A program made the position numbers and the translations under genes. A model generated the notes under the pieces. The model saw only the letters and a list, made by a program, of their open reading frames with translations. It had not been told where the DNA came from and ran no database searches. A DNA stretch of 64,000 nucleotides from Saccharospirillum sp. (GTDB taxonomy: Bacteria; Pseudomonadota; Gammaproteobacteria; Pseudomonadales; Natronospirillaceae), in the NCBI GenBank assembly GCA_018402545.1, contig JAGYIL010000004.1, forward strand, positions 288,422 to 352,421, given 5' to 3'. This document shows positions 51,338 through 59,641 of this stretch, piece by piece (the stretch's first letter is position 1; the number at the start of each line of letters is the position of its first letter).

Positions 51338-52222
51338 ATGAGTTGGATTGGCTTTACCCTGCTGGCGGCTTTTATGCAGGCGGTGCGAACTGCCGGGCAA
51401 AAGCAGCTTTCCCGTAATTTAACCGCGATGAGTACCACCTTGAGTCGGTACTTGTTTGGGTTACCCGTTGCGTTGTTCTATACAGCGGCACTGTGGTATT
51501 GGCAGCCCAATGCTTCACCTCAGTGGTCCGGTAGTTTTCTGTTTTGGGCAGGCCTGGCCTCGGTGGCTCAAATAGGGGCTACCTGGTGTCTGGTGACGGC
51601 GTTTCAGTTTAATAATTTTGCCGTCGGCACCACCCTTGCCAAAACCGAAGCATTGCAAACCGCGCTGATCGGCTGGTGGTTGTTCGGGTTGCCGCTGGCC
51701 ATGCTTGGCTGGTTCGCGTTGGTTGTCGGCTTTCTGGGTGTGCTGGTGATGGGCAACCCGAAAAGCCTGTTCAGTAACAAACACGCCTGGCGCAGCCCAG
51801 CGTTGGTTTACGGGTTGGCGGCCGGTGCTTTGTTCGCTGTTGCCTCGCTCAGTTTGCGCACGGCGGCTTTGTCGCTGAAGGTCGATACGTTGTTGGCCGC
51901 AGCCTTAACGCTGAGCAGTATGGTTATGTTGCAAACGGTGATTTGTGCGGTTTGGGTGAGTGCCGCCGAGACGAAACCCTGGCAACGGTTGTGGCAGTAT
52001 CGTCGGTTGGCATTGTTTATTGGCATTACCAGCGCCCTGGGTTCCATTGGCTGGTTTACCGCCATGGCTTTGCACAACCCGGCCCTGGTGAAAACCCTGG
52101 GGCAGGTCGAATTCCTGATGACGCTGGCGATTACCCGGTGGGTATTCCATGAACGGATTCACCGCTATCAGGCCTGGGGTATGGCATTGGTGGTGGTCAG
52201 CGTTTTACTGCTGTTGCAATAA
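51338..52222 (+). CDS. EamA-family (drug/metabolite transporter) permease
   Basis: A 294-aa inner-membrane transporter with about ten TM helices in two EamA repeats. AAGGAGTGCGAACC sets the start at 51338. It carries the usual ends MSWIGFTLLAAFMQAVRT and HERIHRYQAWGMALVVVSV. Substrate unknown. It stands alone between the DUF1501 and glutaminase genes. Confidence 0.88.
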   Translation: MSWIGFTLLAAFMQAVRTAGQKQLSRNLTAMSTTLSRYLFGLPVALFYTAALWYWQPNASPQWSGSFLFWAGLASVAQIGATWCLVTAFQFNNFAVGTTLAKTEALQTALIGWWLFGLPLAMLGWFALVVGFLGVLVMGNPKSLFSNKHAWRSPALVYGLAAGALFAVASLSLRTAALSLKVDTLLAAALTLSSMVMLQTVICAVWVSAAETKPWQRLWQYRRLALFIGITSALGSIGWFTAMALHNPALVKTLGQVEFLMTLAITRWVFHERIHRYQAWGMALVVVSVLLLLQ

Positions 52223-52320
52223 TGGGCTGTTGTTTTATTAAAGCCATTTCGGGGTGATTGACGCGCCGGGTGGCGTTACACTGCGCGCCTAAAACAATAA
52301 CAGCGCAAGCCGAGACTCCG

Positions 52321-53241
52321 ATGCAAGATCTCCTGAACGACATTGCCGGCAAAATGAAGCTGGCCACCGAGCGCGGCCAGGTCGCGAATTACATTCCCCA
52401 GCTTGCCCATGTAGATCCACAGCAGTTTGGCATTGCCGTGGCAACGCCCGACGGCCAGGTATTTACCGCCGGGGATGCCCGCGAACCCTTTTCCATTCAA
52501 AGCATTTCCAAGGTGTTTGCGCTGACGCTTGCGCTGGGTAAGCAGGGCGACAGTTTGTGGCAATACGTTGGGCGAGAGCCTTCGGGTGACCCGTTTAATT
52601 CCATTGTTCAGCTGGAACACGAGTCGGGAAAACCCCGTAACCCGTTCATCAACGCCGGGGCCATCGCGGTGGTCGATGCCATTATGATGGGGCACGAGCC
52701 CAAGGAAGTGCTGGCTGAGTTGTTAAGCTTCGTGCGTTTTTTGGCAAACGACGAAAGTATATATTTCGATCACGAGGTGGCGGCGTCGGAGCTTGAGCAC
52801 AAGCACCGCAATGCGTCACTGGCGCATTTTATGAAAGCCTTCGGTCGGTTGCATCATGATGTGGATAAAGTCATCGGTACTTACTTTCACCAGTGCGCGG
52901 TTGCGATGAACTGTGTGCAGTTAGCACAGGCGGGTTTGTTTCTGGTGTCGGATGGTGTGAACCAGGTTACCGGCACCCGAGTAGTGTCGGCCCAGCGCGC
53001 CCGGCGAATCAATTCACTGATGATGATGTGCGGCCATTACGACGGTTCGGGCGAGTTTGCGTTCCGCGTCGGTTTGCCGGGCAAGAGTGGTGTGGGTGGC
53101 GGCATTCTGGCCATTGCACCGGCCAGGGCCTCCATCGCCGTCTGGTCGCCCGGATTGGACAAAATCGGTAACAGCTTACTGGGAACTCGCGCTCTGGAAA
53201 TGCTGGTTCAGGAAACCGGCTGGTCGGTGTTTGGGCATTAA
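52321..53241 (+). CDS. glsB: Glutaminase
   Basis: Hydrolyses glutamine to glutamate and ammonia. The 306-aa protein matches the length of GlsB and has the serine-lyase-type catalytic pair Ser61-x-x-Lys64 (SIQSISKVF), [12 protein letters not shown], and the C-terminal [15 protein letters not shown]. The start at 52321 gives the family N-terminus; the frame is open from 52258. Probably cytoplasmic and monocistronic. Confidence 0.93.
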   Translation: MQDLLNDIAGKMKLATERGQVANYIPQLAHVDPQQFGIAVATPDGQVFTAGDAREPFSIQSISKVFALTLALGKQGDSLWQYVGREPSGDPFNSIVQLEHESGKPRNPFINAGAIAVVDAIMMGHEPKEVLAELLSFVRFLANDESIYFDHEVAASELEHKHRNASLAHFMKAFGRLHHDVDKVIGTYFHQCAVAMNCVQLAQAGLFLVSDGVNQVTGTRVVSAQRARRINSLMMMCGHYDGSGEFAFRVGLPGKSGVGGGILAIAPARASIAVWSPGLDKIGNSLLGTRALEMLVQETGWSVFGH

Positions 53242-53308
53242 TACACTCAGGTTCGGTCTTAAGAAAGCACAGACTTACACACCTCTTGCGCAATGTTTAC
53301 ATCGAGTG

Positions 53309-53338
53309 TGACCAGGGTATCAGGATGTGCCCTGGTCA
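53309..53338. promoter_or_regulatory. Hairpin in the 5' region of the pilus operon
   Basis: TGACCAGGG (53309-53317) pairs perfectly with CCCTGGTCA (53330-53338), 148 bp before the first pilus gene and 68 bp after the glutaminase stop. It could be the glutaminase terminator or a leader structure. Confidence 0.5.
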
Positions 53339-53485
53339 GGGGGTTACACTGGTGTTCAATCAGGAACCCTAACCACCCCCGCAACCGAGTGATCGGTCCG
53401 GGTTTTCAGTTGCGTAATTGTTGTCGCATGACGTCGTCACCCTAAAGTGCCTTTATTCCGGTGCGGTTAGTTCTGGAGCACCCGA

Positions 53486-53968
53486 ATGCGATGTTTTTTC
53501 ATCCTCCTTTGTGCGGTTCTGTTGCTGCCGGCGCAGGCGGAAACGACCAGCACCACCACCTTTCAGGTAGGCGCTCAGGTTCAGTCCGGCTGTCGGGTTC
53601 AGGCGGATGATCTGCTTTTTCCCGCCCTCGAAGAAGCGGGTGTCGAGCGTCTCAATACATCCGCGTCACTCAGTGTGCATTGCACGCGCGGTACCTATGT
53701 CGGGATGATGCTCGACCAGGGCCAGAACGCTCACCCGGAAACCGGGGTGCGCCAGCTTGCCGGTGAAGAGGCACAGTCGGTTCTCGGGTATCGGCTTCAG
53801 CATCAGAAAGCGGAGAGCGCACCGACGGCAGCCGACTGGGAAAACGGATTGCCGATGCTGGTCAGCGATGGCAAACGGCAGGCGTTAACGCTCTATGGTG
53901 AACTGACCGAAGCCCCGAATGGCTCGCGTTTTCTCTCCGATACTCTAACCATTACGCTGGTGTACTGA
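53486..53968 (+). CDS. Spore coat U (SCPU) domain pilus subunit
   Basis: A 160-aa secreted subunit with a signal peptide ending AQA-ET. It has the SCPU fold: two Cys (SGCRV, VHCTRG) that should form a disulfide, and a C-terminal strand TLTITLVY for donor-strand exchange. It is the first gene of a Csu-type chaperone-usher operon and overlaps the chaperone gene by one base (TGATG). Probably the main or tip-proximal pilin. Confidence 0.85.
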   Translation: MRCFFILLCAVLLLPAQAETTSTTTFQVGAQVQSGCRVQADDLLFPALEEAGVERLNTSASLSVHCTRGTYVGMMLDQGQNAHPETGVRQLAGEEAQSVLGYRLQHQKAESAPTAADWENGLPMLVSDGKRQALTLYGELTEAPNGSRFLSDTLTITLVY

Positions 53969-54669
53969 TGCGCTGGTTCGCGTTGCTCGTGTTAAGTGGT
54001 TGGAGCCTGGCGTCGTTTTGTCTGGGGGCGGGGTTGCAGGTTACGCCGATTCTGCAGGAAATTCCCAGAGGGGAAACCACGGCACTGTACCAGGTGCGCA
54101 ATACCGGGGAGGCCGCCGTAACGGTTCAGGTGAGTGCCCAGTTGTGGCAGCAAGACAACGGCGAAAGGGTTACCTCGGATACCGACAGCACTCAAACCAA
54201 CCCGCCGTTGATATCGCTTGAACCCGGTCAGGATGAGTGGGTACGGGTGGCGTTGATGAGTGAACGTACCGATGAAGAGCAAGCCTTCCGGGTGTACTTC
54301 AGCCAGGTACCGGAAACCGCTCAAACCCTGCACCCGGGCGTTAGAACACTCATCAGGCTTGATACGCCGTTATTTTTCCAGGCCCGGGAGCCGCAAACCG
54401 ATCTTCAATGGGCCTTGCAGCAGGAGGCTGAAGGCTGGCAATTACAAGTACTTAACGCAGGGACCCGGTTTGGCCAGCTAACGCGGCTGGTGGTGGAGAT
54501 CGACGGCGGTCGACGCCTGCCCATTGCGGAGGGCGTGCTCTACGTATTGCCCGGTGCCTCGCAAGCCTGGCGGCTGAACCTGACCGATGTCGAGGTGCAG
54601 AGCGGGCTTTCATTGCAGGTCGTGTCGGGTGGTCAGGTTCAGTTTCAACCCTTGAACAACACTGAATAG
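53968..54669 (+). CDS. Csu-type periplasmic pilus chaperone
   Basis: PapD-like immunoglobulin-fold chaperone of 233 aa with a signal peptide (residues 1-20). It has the G1-strand region VLYVLPGASQAWRLNL and the conserved QVTPILQEIPRGETTALYQVRN opening. It binds SCPU pilins in the periplasm and delivers them to the usher. It lies between the pilin and usher genes, with coupled starts. Confidence 0.88.
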   Translation: MRWFALLVLSGWSLASFCLGAGLQVTPILQEIPRGETTALYQVRNTGEAAVTVQVSAQLWQQDNGERVTSDTDSTQTNPPLISLEPGQDEWVRVALMSERTDEEQAFRVYFSQVPETAQTLHPGVRTLIRLDTPLFFQAREPQTDLQWALQQEAEGWQLQVLNAGTRFGQLTRLVVEIDGGRRLPIAEGVLYVLPGASQAWRLNLTDVEVQSGLSLQVVSGGQVQFQPLNNTE

Positions 54670-54673
54670 CCTG

Positions 54674-57229
54674 ATGATGGGGCACACTGGCTTACGCGCA
54701 ATGCTGTTGCTGGGAATGCTCTTTTTGGCATCGGCAAGGGCAGACATGTTGCCGCCCATGGACGAAGGCGATGACCGCCCGCGCAATCTCAGAGTTCAGT
54801 TGCAGCAGCAGGAGGATGGCACCTGGGTTCTGCCGATCTCGGACCTTACCGCATTTGGTTGGGCGCTGCCCAATGCCGCCTCGCTGCCGGTTTTCGAACA
54901 GGAAGGGCGACGTTACGTTCCGGTTAGCGCGCTGCCTGAAACCGTCGCTCGCGTGAACGAACGCGAAGGCTATGTAAGCCTGCAGACAGAGGAACTGCTC
55001 GTTGTCGGTGACGAAACCGCAAGCGAGTGGCTGCTGCCCATGTCGCTGAACAGTCAGCAACTCAGCGAACCTTACCCCGTGGTGAGAGACGCGGGCCAGT
55101 ACTATTTACCGGCACAAACGATGGACGCTCTGGGCATTTCCCCAACCGCTATTGCCCCCAATGCTGAGGGCCGTTATTCATTGCATGAACTGACCGAGGG
55201 GTTTTACTGGCTGGATGTTTCTCAGCCGAAACTCACCTTGTGGATGCCCACCAGCCGCTTTAAACCCTACCGGATCGAACGCAAGCGAGCCGACCCTCTG
55301 GTGCCGCAGCGTGGTTATTCGTTCTTGCTCGATTACCGGTTAACCGAAGGCATCGATGAAGACGATGAGCGCTGGCGCACCGGTCTATTTGATGCCGCCG
55401 TGAGCCTGGGCACGGCCTATTGCGAAACCCAGCACCAGTACCGTTCCACCACTGAACGTTTTACCCGCCAGGGCAGCCGATGCGTGCTGGATCGTCCGCG
55501 CTCATTGCTCTCTGTAACGCTGGGGGATACCTTCACCTCCAACTCGGTACTCGGGCAAACCGTTGCGTATGGCGGTGTGCAAGTAGGCACCAACACCAAG
55601 CTGGTGCCTTCCTGGGTAACGAGGCCACGGCCTTCGTTGCGGGGTGCCGTGCTGACGCCGGCCATGCTGGAAGTCTGGATAAACCAGAACCTGGTCACTC
55701 AGGAGCAACTGCCACCCGGTCAGTTTGAACTTTACGACTTGCCGGCCGCCAGTGGCGTCAGCGATATTCTCAGCCGCATTGAATACAGCAGCGGTATGCC
55801 CATTACCCAGCGCTTTGCCTTTTATTCGGATGCCTCGCTGCTTGCCCGCGGGCTTGGTGAATGGTCACTTTCATACGGGCATCGTCGGGCGGGTGTCATC
55901 GACGGAGAAATCCAGTACGACGAATTTCCCTTTGCTCTGGTGGCCGGTCGTTACGGGTTGACCAACCGGGTGACCTTCGGCGCGCGGGCTGAACTGTTCG
56001 AAACCGGTCGTGTTGGCGCAGGCACCAGCTATTGGGGGCTGGGCCCGCTCGGCATGCTCGATGTCGGCGGCGCGTTGAGTTTCAACGAAGACACTCAGGA
56101 TACCGGTGCTACCTGGCAATGGGGCGTGACCCGCCGGGCAAGCAAGGTGTCGCTCCGCTACCGGGAGCAGCGTACTGACGATGCGTTCATTCAGTTCGGC
56201 AGTGCGGTTCCCGACCGCTCACCGGATGTCGAAAAGCAACTGACACTGGGCTGGTCGGTGCGCCGGGGCGTGTCGCTGTCGGTAGGTCGGCTGGAGCGGG
56301 AATACGAAACCCGGGCGGACTACCTGGCCAATAATGCCACTCTGGGGCTGAGCTGGGCGGGCCGTGGCACTGTGCGGTTTTCGGCATTGGATGTGATCGA
56401 ACCGCAGCCACGGCGACAATACAACCTCAGCTTTACGCTGACGCTGGGCAAGGGCCGCTCGATGACAGCTGCCATGTCGGGTGAGGAACTGGAAAACCGA
56501 GGTGTTAGTTACCAGTACCGGTCGCCCGGGGATGGCGGCTATGGGTACCGGGTGCATAGCGGCGTACAGGGTGACGTGAGTGTGCAGGATGCCGAACTGA
56601 AGCTGGATGGCCGGCTGGCAACGCTGCGCTTGAATGGTGAGCGACGCGATGGCGAACTCAGTGGCGCCGCCGAATTAAGTGGTGCACTGGTTATCAATGA
56701 AGCCGGTGCCTTCCTCAGCCGCAACCCGGCGGGCAGTTATGCACTGGTCGAGGCCGGTGTTCCCGATGTGCGGGTGTACCGGAACAACCGTCTGGTTGGT
56801 GAAACGGATAACAGCGGCCGGTTACTGGTTTCGGGGTTGAAGCCCTATACCCACAACCGGCTGCGCCTGGCGACTGAAGATCTGCCACTGGCCGCCAGTT
56901 TGGCGGAACCCGGCGTGCAACTGGTGCCGGGAAACCGCCAGGTATTAACGGCACAATTTGATGTTGTTCTGGACCGCAGTATCACCGCGTACCTCATCGG
57001 CCCGGACCAAAACCCCCTGCCTGCAGGCACCACCGTGCGGTTCGAAGGGCAACCCGAAGCGCTAACCGTGGGCCACGAAGGCTTGCTCTATACCGACGTC
57101 GGCTTGCGTTCCTATTGGGTGGGTCAGGCCCGGCTGGGCGATCAGCAAGTGTGTGAATTTGAACTGGAACTGAGCGAGGTGGAAGCCTACCCCGCAGACC
57201 TGGGAGCCGTACAATGCGAACCCTTATAA
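54674..57229 (+). CDS. Csu-type outer-membrane fimbrial usher
   Basis: Large beta-barrel usher of 851 aa that assembles and exports the pilus. It has a signal peptide (ending ARA-DM), an N-terminal chaperone-binding domain, a barrel rich in alternating Tyr/Gly, and C-terminal plug-type domains (GRLLVSGLKPYTHNRLRL). Length matches archaic/CsuD ushers. The last gene starts 16 bases inside its end. Confidence 0.9.
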   Translation: MMGHTGLRAMLLLGMLFLASARADMLPPMDEGDDRPRNLRVQLQQQEDGTWVLPISDLTAFGWALPNAASLPVFEQEGRRYVPVSALPETVARVNEREGYVSLQTEELLVVGDETASEWLLPMSLNSQQLSEPYPVVRDAGQYYLPAQTMDALGISPTAIAPNAEGRYSLHELTEGFYWLDVSQPKLTLWMPTSRFKPYRIERKRADPLVPQRGYSFLLDYRLTEGIDEDDERWRTGLFDAAVSLGTAYCETQHQYRSTTERFTRQGSRCVLDRPRSLLSVTLGDTFTSNSVLGQTVAYGGVQVGTNTKLVPSWVTRPRPSLRGAVLTPAMLEVWINQNLVTQEQLPPGQFELYDLPAASGVSDILSRIEYSSGMPITQRFAFYSDASLLARGLGEWSLSYGHRRAGVIDGEIQYDEFPFALVAGRYGLTNRVTFGARAELFETGRVGAGTSYWGLGPLGMLDVGGALSFNEDTQDTGATWQWGVTRRASKVSLRYREQRTDDAFIQFGSAVPDRSPDVEKQLTLGWSVRRGVSLSVGRLEREYETRADYLANNATLGLSWAGRGTVRFSALDVIEPQPRRQYNLSFTLTLGKGRSMTAAMSGEELENRGVSYQYRSPGDGGYGYRVHSGVQGDVSVQDAELKLDGRLATLRLNGERRDGELSGAAELSGALVINEAGAFLSRNPAGSYALVEAGVPDVRVYRNNRLVGETDNSGRLLVSGLKPYTHNRLRLATEDLPLAASLAEPGVQLVPGNRQVLTAQFDVVLDRSITAYLIGPDQNPLPAGTTVRFEGQPEALTVGHEGLLYTDVGLRSYWVGQARLGDQQVCEFELELSEVEAYPADLGAVQCEPL

Positions 57230-57660
57230 CCGCAAAAACCGTTCTGAAATACCTGGCCCCGGGCGTGCTGGGCAGCCTGGTGACCGGTGCGGCGGCCTGC
57301 ACGGTCAGCGCAACACCGCTGGCGTTTGGCCATATCGATCCGCTGGCGGATCAGCCAACGGAAAGTGTCGGCAGCCTCACCGTGGAATGCCCCGAAAACA
57401 TGGCCTACACCCTCAGCGTTACGCCGGGCAAAGGCACCTATAACCAACGCCTGATGAGTGCTGGAGAACTGACGCTGGCCTATAACCTCTACATCGATCA
57501 GGAACATCTGTTTATTTTCGGTGACGGCACGGGCGATACCCGGGTGCTGACCGGCGAAGGGGTAAGCACCGAACACGGGGTGTACGGCAAGGTACCCGCT
57601 CAGCCCAGAGCCTACCCCGGGCACTATACCGATGACATAGTGGTGACGGTAGCTTACTGA
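57214..57660 (+). CDS. SCPU domain protein (second pilus subunit)
   Basis: A 148-aa secreted SCPU protein with an N-terminal signal segment (residues 1-29, TGAAACTVS). It has two Cys (ACTV and VECPENM) and a C-terminal donor strand DIVVTVAY. It sits where CsuE, the two-domain tip adhesin, normally does, but has only one domain, so the pilus may lack a classical adhesin domain. Coupled to the usher gene by a 16-bp overlap. Confidence 0.82.
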   Translation: MRTLITAKTVLKYLAPGVLGSLVTGAAACTVSATPLAFGHIDPLADQPTESVGSLTVECPENMAYTLSVTPGKGTYNQRLMSAGELTLAYNLYIDQEHLFIFGDGTGDTRVLTGEGVSTEHGVYGKVPAQPRAYPGHYTDDIVVTVAY

Positions 57661-57666
57661 GGTGCA

Positions 57667-57690
57667 AGGGGCTCGCTGATGTGGCCCTTT
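57667..57690 (+). terminator. Terminator of the pilus operon
   Basis: AAGGG (57667-57671) and CCCTT (57686-57690) flank a 14-bp loop followed by TTATTG. A weak, short stem, but placed right after the last stop. Confidence 0.45.
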
Positions 57691-57729
57691 TATTGTTGGT
57701 AACCGGGTTGGTCCACTTACTTTTCACGC

Positions 57730-58146
57730 CTAATCTGGGTACCGTTCTTTCATATCATCCAGTGACTGTCGCACCAGTTCCCTAAGCGCCGATATATCCA
57801 GATCATCCAACCGCTTGATGTATAAGCAAGACTTACCCACCTTGTGTTTTCCAAGGCGTTCCAGAACAGCTTGGTAGGGTTCGAAGCCGGGAATGATGTA
57901 AATCGACAGATTCTGTTTTCTGGGCGAAAACCCAACCCGCATGAAATCGCCCTCACGACCACTGTCATAGCGATAGTGGTACTGGCCGAAGCCGATAATG
58001 GCCGGGCCCCAAAGCACTGGTTCCTGGCCGGATTCCTCTCGCATCAAATCAATCAGTTGGTTGCATTCGGCTTGTCGGCGTTCATCTTTGAGCGACCCTA
58101 TAAATTCCGCTACAGAGGTTGAGGTGGGTTGGGTTTTATTGGCCAT
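57730..58146 (-). CDS. DUF1801-family protein
   Basis: A 138-aa cytoplasmic protein with the YdhG/DUF1801 fold: CNQLIDLMREESGQEPVLWG and GFGQYHYRYDSGREG, then PRKQNLSIYI. The family is of unknown function, possibly ligand binding. The start at 58146 is chosen for GGAGAACACCTC upstream; the frame continues to 58209. It is convergent with the pilus operon. Confidence 0.85.
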   Translation of the reverse strand: MANKTQPTSTSVAEFIGSLKDERRQAECNQLIDLMREESGQEPVLWGPAIIGFGQYHYRYDSGREGDFMRVGFSPRKQNLSIYIIPGFEPYQAVLERLGKHKVGKSCLYIKRLDDLDISALRELVRQSLDDMKERYPD

Positions 58147-58215
58147 GAGGTGTTCTCCATAAGCTTTATTATTGAACCCGGCAGTGCAGTCTGGCTTGCT
58201 ATTGTTCATCCCTCT

Positions 58216-59433
58216 CTACTGCTCATTTCCCGAAAGGTAGCTCTGCAGCTCAATCACAGAAGGTAAAATACTTCGGTAGAAAATATCGAACACAACGGCC
58301 GTTTTATCCGAATTGTAAAACCCCGCGGTAAAGACGGCGACCAGATCGTATTCGGGTACGATGAATATAAGCTGGCCTCCGTTTCCACTGGCCCAGATCA
58401 CTTTGACCCTTTTTTCACCGTAAGGCAGCGTATCCATCCACCAAAGGTACCCATAGGGTGTATCTCGCACCTGGGTTTGAGGCTGGGTTGACTCTTGAAT
58501 CCACTCACGAGATATCAGCTGGTGACCTTCCCATTGGCCCTCTTGCAGCACCAGTAGCCCCAGCTTGGCCATGCCCTGGGGCGTAAGCAACAGGTGTCCG
58601 CCGGTGTCGACTTTTTCGTCGTTATCGAACCTCGCCCAACGATAGTTATGAATACCCAGAGGGCCGAACAGAGCGTCATCGGCAAAGTCGGAAAAACCCA
58701 TACCCGAAGCCTGGGCGATGACTTCACCCAGGGCAATGACACCGGCGGTGCAGTAACGGGCAACTTCTCCCGGGGCGTGAACGGGAGGTAAGGCGAGAAA
58801 GGAGGCAACCCAGTCCTGAGTGCGATAGAGGCGATCTTCCTGGCCCTTCGAGCGCCAATTAAAGTCGTCGCAATCAAGGCCGGAACTCATCGTAAGCAAG
58901 TGGCGGGTTTGGATATCATCCTTGTTCTCGATGTTGGGGTAGCTCTTTGCAAGAAAGTCCATGATGGGGCTCTCTACACTGGGTATAACGCCCTGATCCA
59001 ATGCCGCTCCTGTCAATAGCGAGGTGATACTTTTCGTCGCCGAGCGCAGATCATGGGGGTTATCCCTGCCATAGCCATTGTAGTATTCCTCGAACACTAG
59101 GAGGCCACTCCGCAGGACCAGCATGCTGTGAAGCTTATGGCTCTGCATGGCCGCTAGTTGGTTCGATACATTTTCCAGGCGAGATGCGTCCAGCCCTACC
59201 GATTCAGGTGTGCCGATTGGCAACGGCTCGTCTGCCGTTATGGGCGGGTGAATGGTGTTTACTGAAGCGCATGCGGTAAGGCCAACCGACAAAAAGAAAC
59301 CGCAAATCCAAATGAAGAGTCCGTTGCTCTGCGTCAGGGAGGGTACACCAACCGAGTTAGCCTCTGACAGTGTCTTCTTTGTGTGAGTGCTACTAATACC
59401 AGGGTTAGGCTTTTTCGCATTCCCTTGGGCCAT
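58216..59433 (-). CDS. Serine hydrolase (class C beta-lactamase-like) lipoprotein
   Basis: A 405-aa penicillin-binding-protein-fold hydrolase. The nucleophile motif is SATKS (SxxK), with YCTAG in the position of the Tyr loop and GGQLIF near the end for the KTG-like strand. A lipobox LTAC lies at about residue 55 after a hydrophobic helix, so about 38 extra N-terminal residues precede the signal sequence. GGAG supports the ATG at 59433. Likely a peptidase or esterase rather than an antibiotic resistance enzyme. Confidence 0.8.
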   Translation of the reverse strand: MAQGNAKKPNPGISSTHTKKTLSEANSVGVPSLTQSNGLFIWICGFFLSVGLTACASVNTIHPPITADEPLPIGTPESVGLDASRLENVSNQLAAMQSHKLHSMLVLRSGLLVFEEYYNGYGRDNPHDLRSATKSITSLLTGAALDQGVIPSVESPIMDFLAKSYPNIENKDDIQTRHLLTMSSGLDCDDFNWRSKGQEDRLYRTQDWVASFLALPPVHAPGEVARYCTAGVIALGEVIAQASGMGFSDFADDALFGPLGIHNYRWARFDNDEKVDTGGHLLLTPQGMAKLGLLVLQEGQWEGHQLISREWIQESTQPQTQVRDTPYGYLWWMDTLPYGEKRVKVIWASGNGGQLIFIVPEYDLVAVFTAGFYNSDKTAVVFDIFYRSILPSVIELQSYLSGNEQ

Positions 59434-59541
59434 TGGCCTGCTCCATTGCAGCGGGTTACACCATGCTGCTCTTGATCAGTTAACCCGACAAGAGGCCAGA
59501 AGTCATACAAAATCTGCATGGGCCAGGCAGGTCCTCGGGCG

Positions 59542-59568
59542 CTAGGGAGGTGTTCAGAGGCTCCCTAG
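59542..59568. repeat. CTAGGGAG palindrome (GGAGCCTCTGAA family)
   Basis: CTAGGGAG (59542-59549) and CTCCCTAG (59561-59568) enclose the inverted form of the GGAGCCTCTGAA core. Third copy in the window and the shortest. Confidence 0.6.
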
Positions 59569-59597
59569 GCAGTCATTTCAGAGATCCATATAAAAAA

Positions 59598-59618
59598 GAG
59601 CAGGGCAAAGCCCTGCTC
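59598..59618 (-). terminator. Intrinsic terminator of the aminopeptidase gene
   Basis: GAGCAGGGC (59598-59606) and GCCCTGCTC (59610-59618) form a 9-bp stem. On the minus strand it is followed by a T-rich run (six A at 59592-59597 on the plus strand). Confidence 0.88.
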
Positions 59619-59641
59619 TTTCAGTGGTACCGGGTTAACGT

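Noticed and set aside
58216-59433. A beta-lactamase resistance gene
   Set aside because: The SxxK motif and lipoprotein signal fit the broad serine-hydrolase family; the specific class C lactamase motifs are not convincing.
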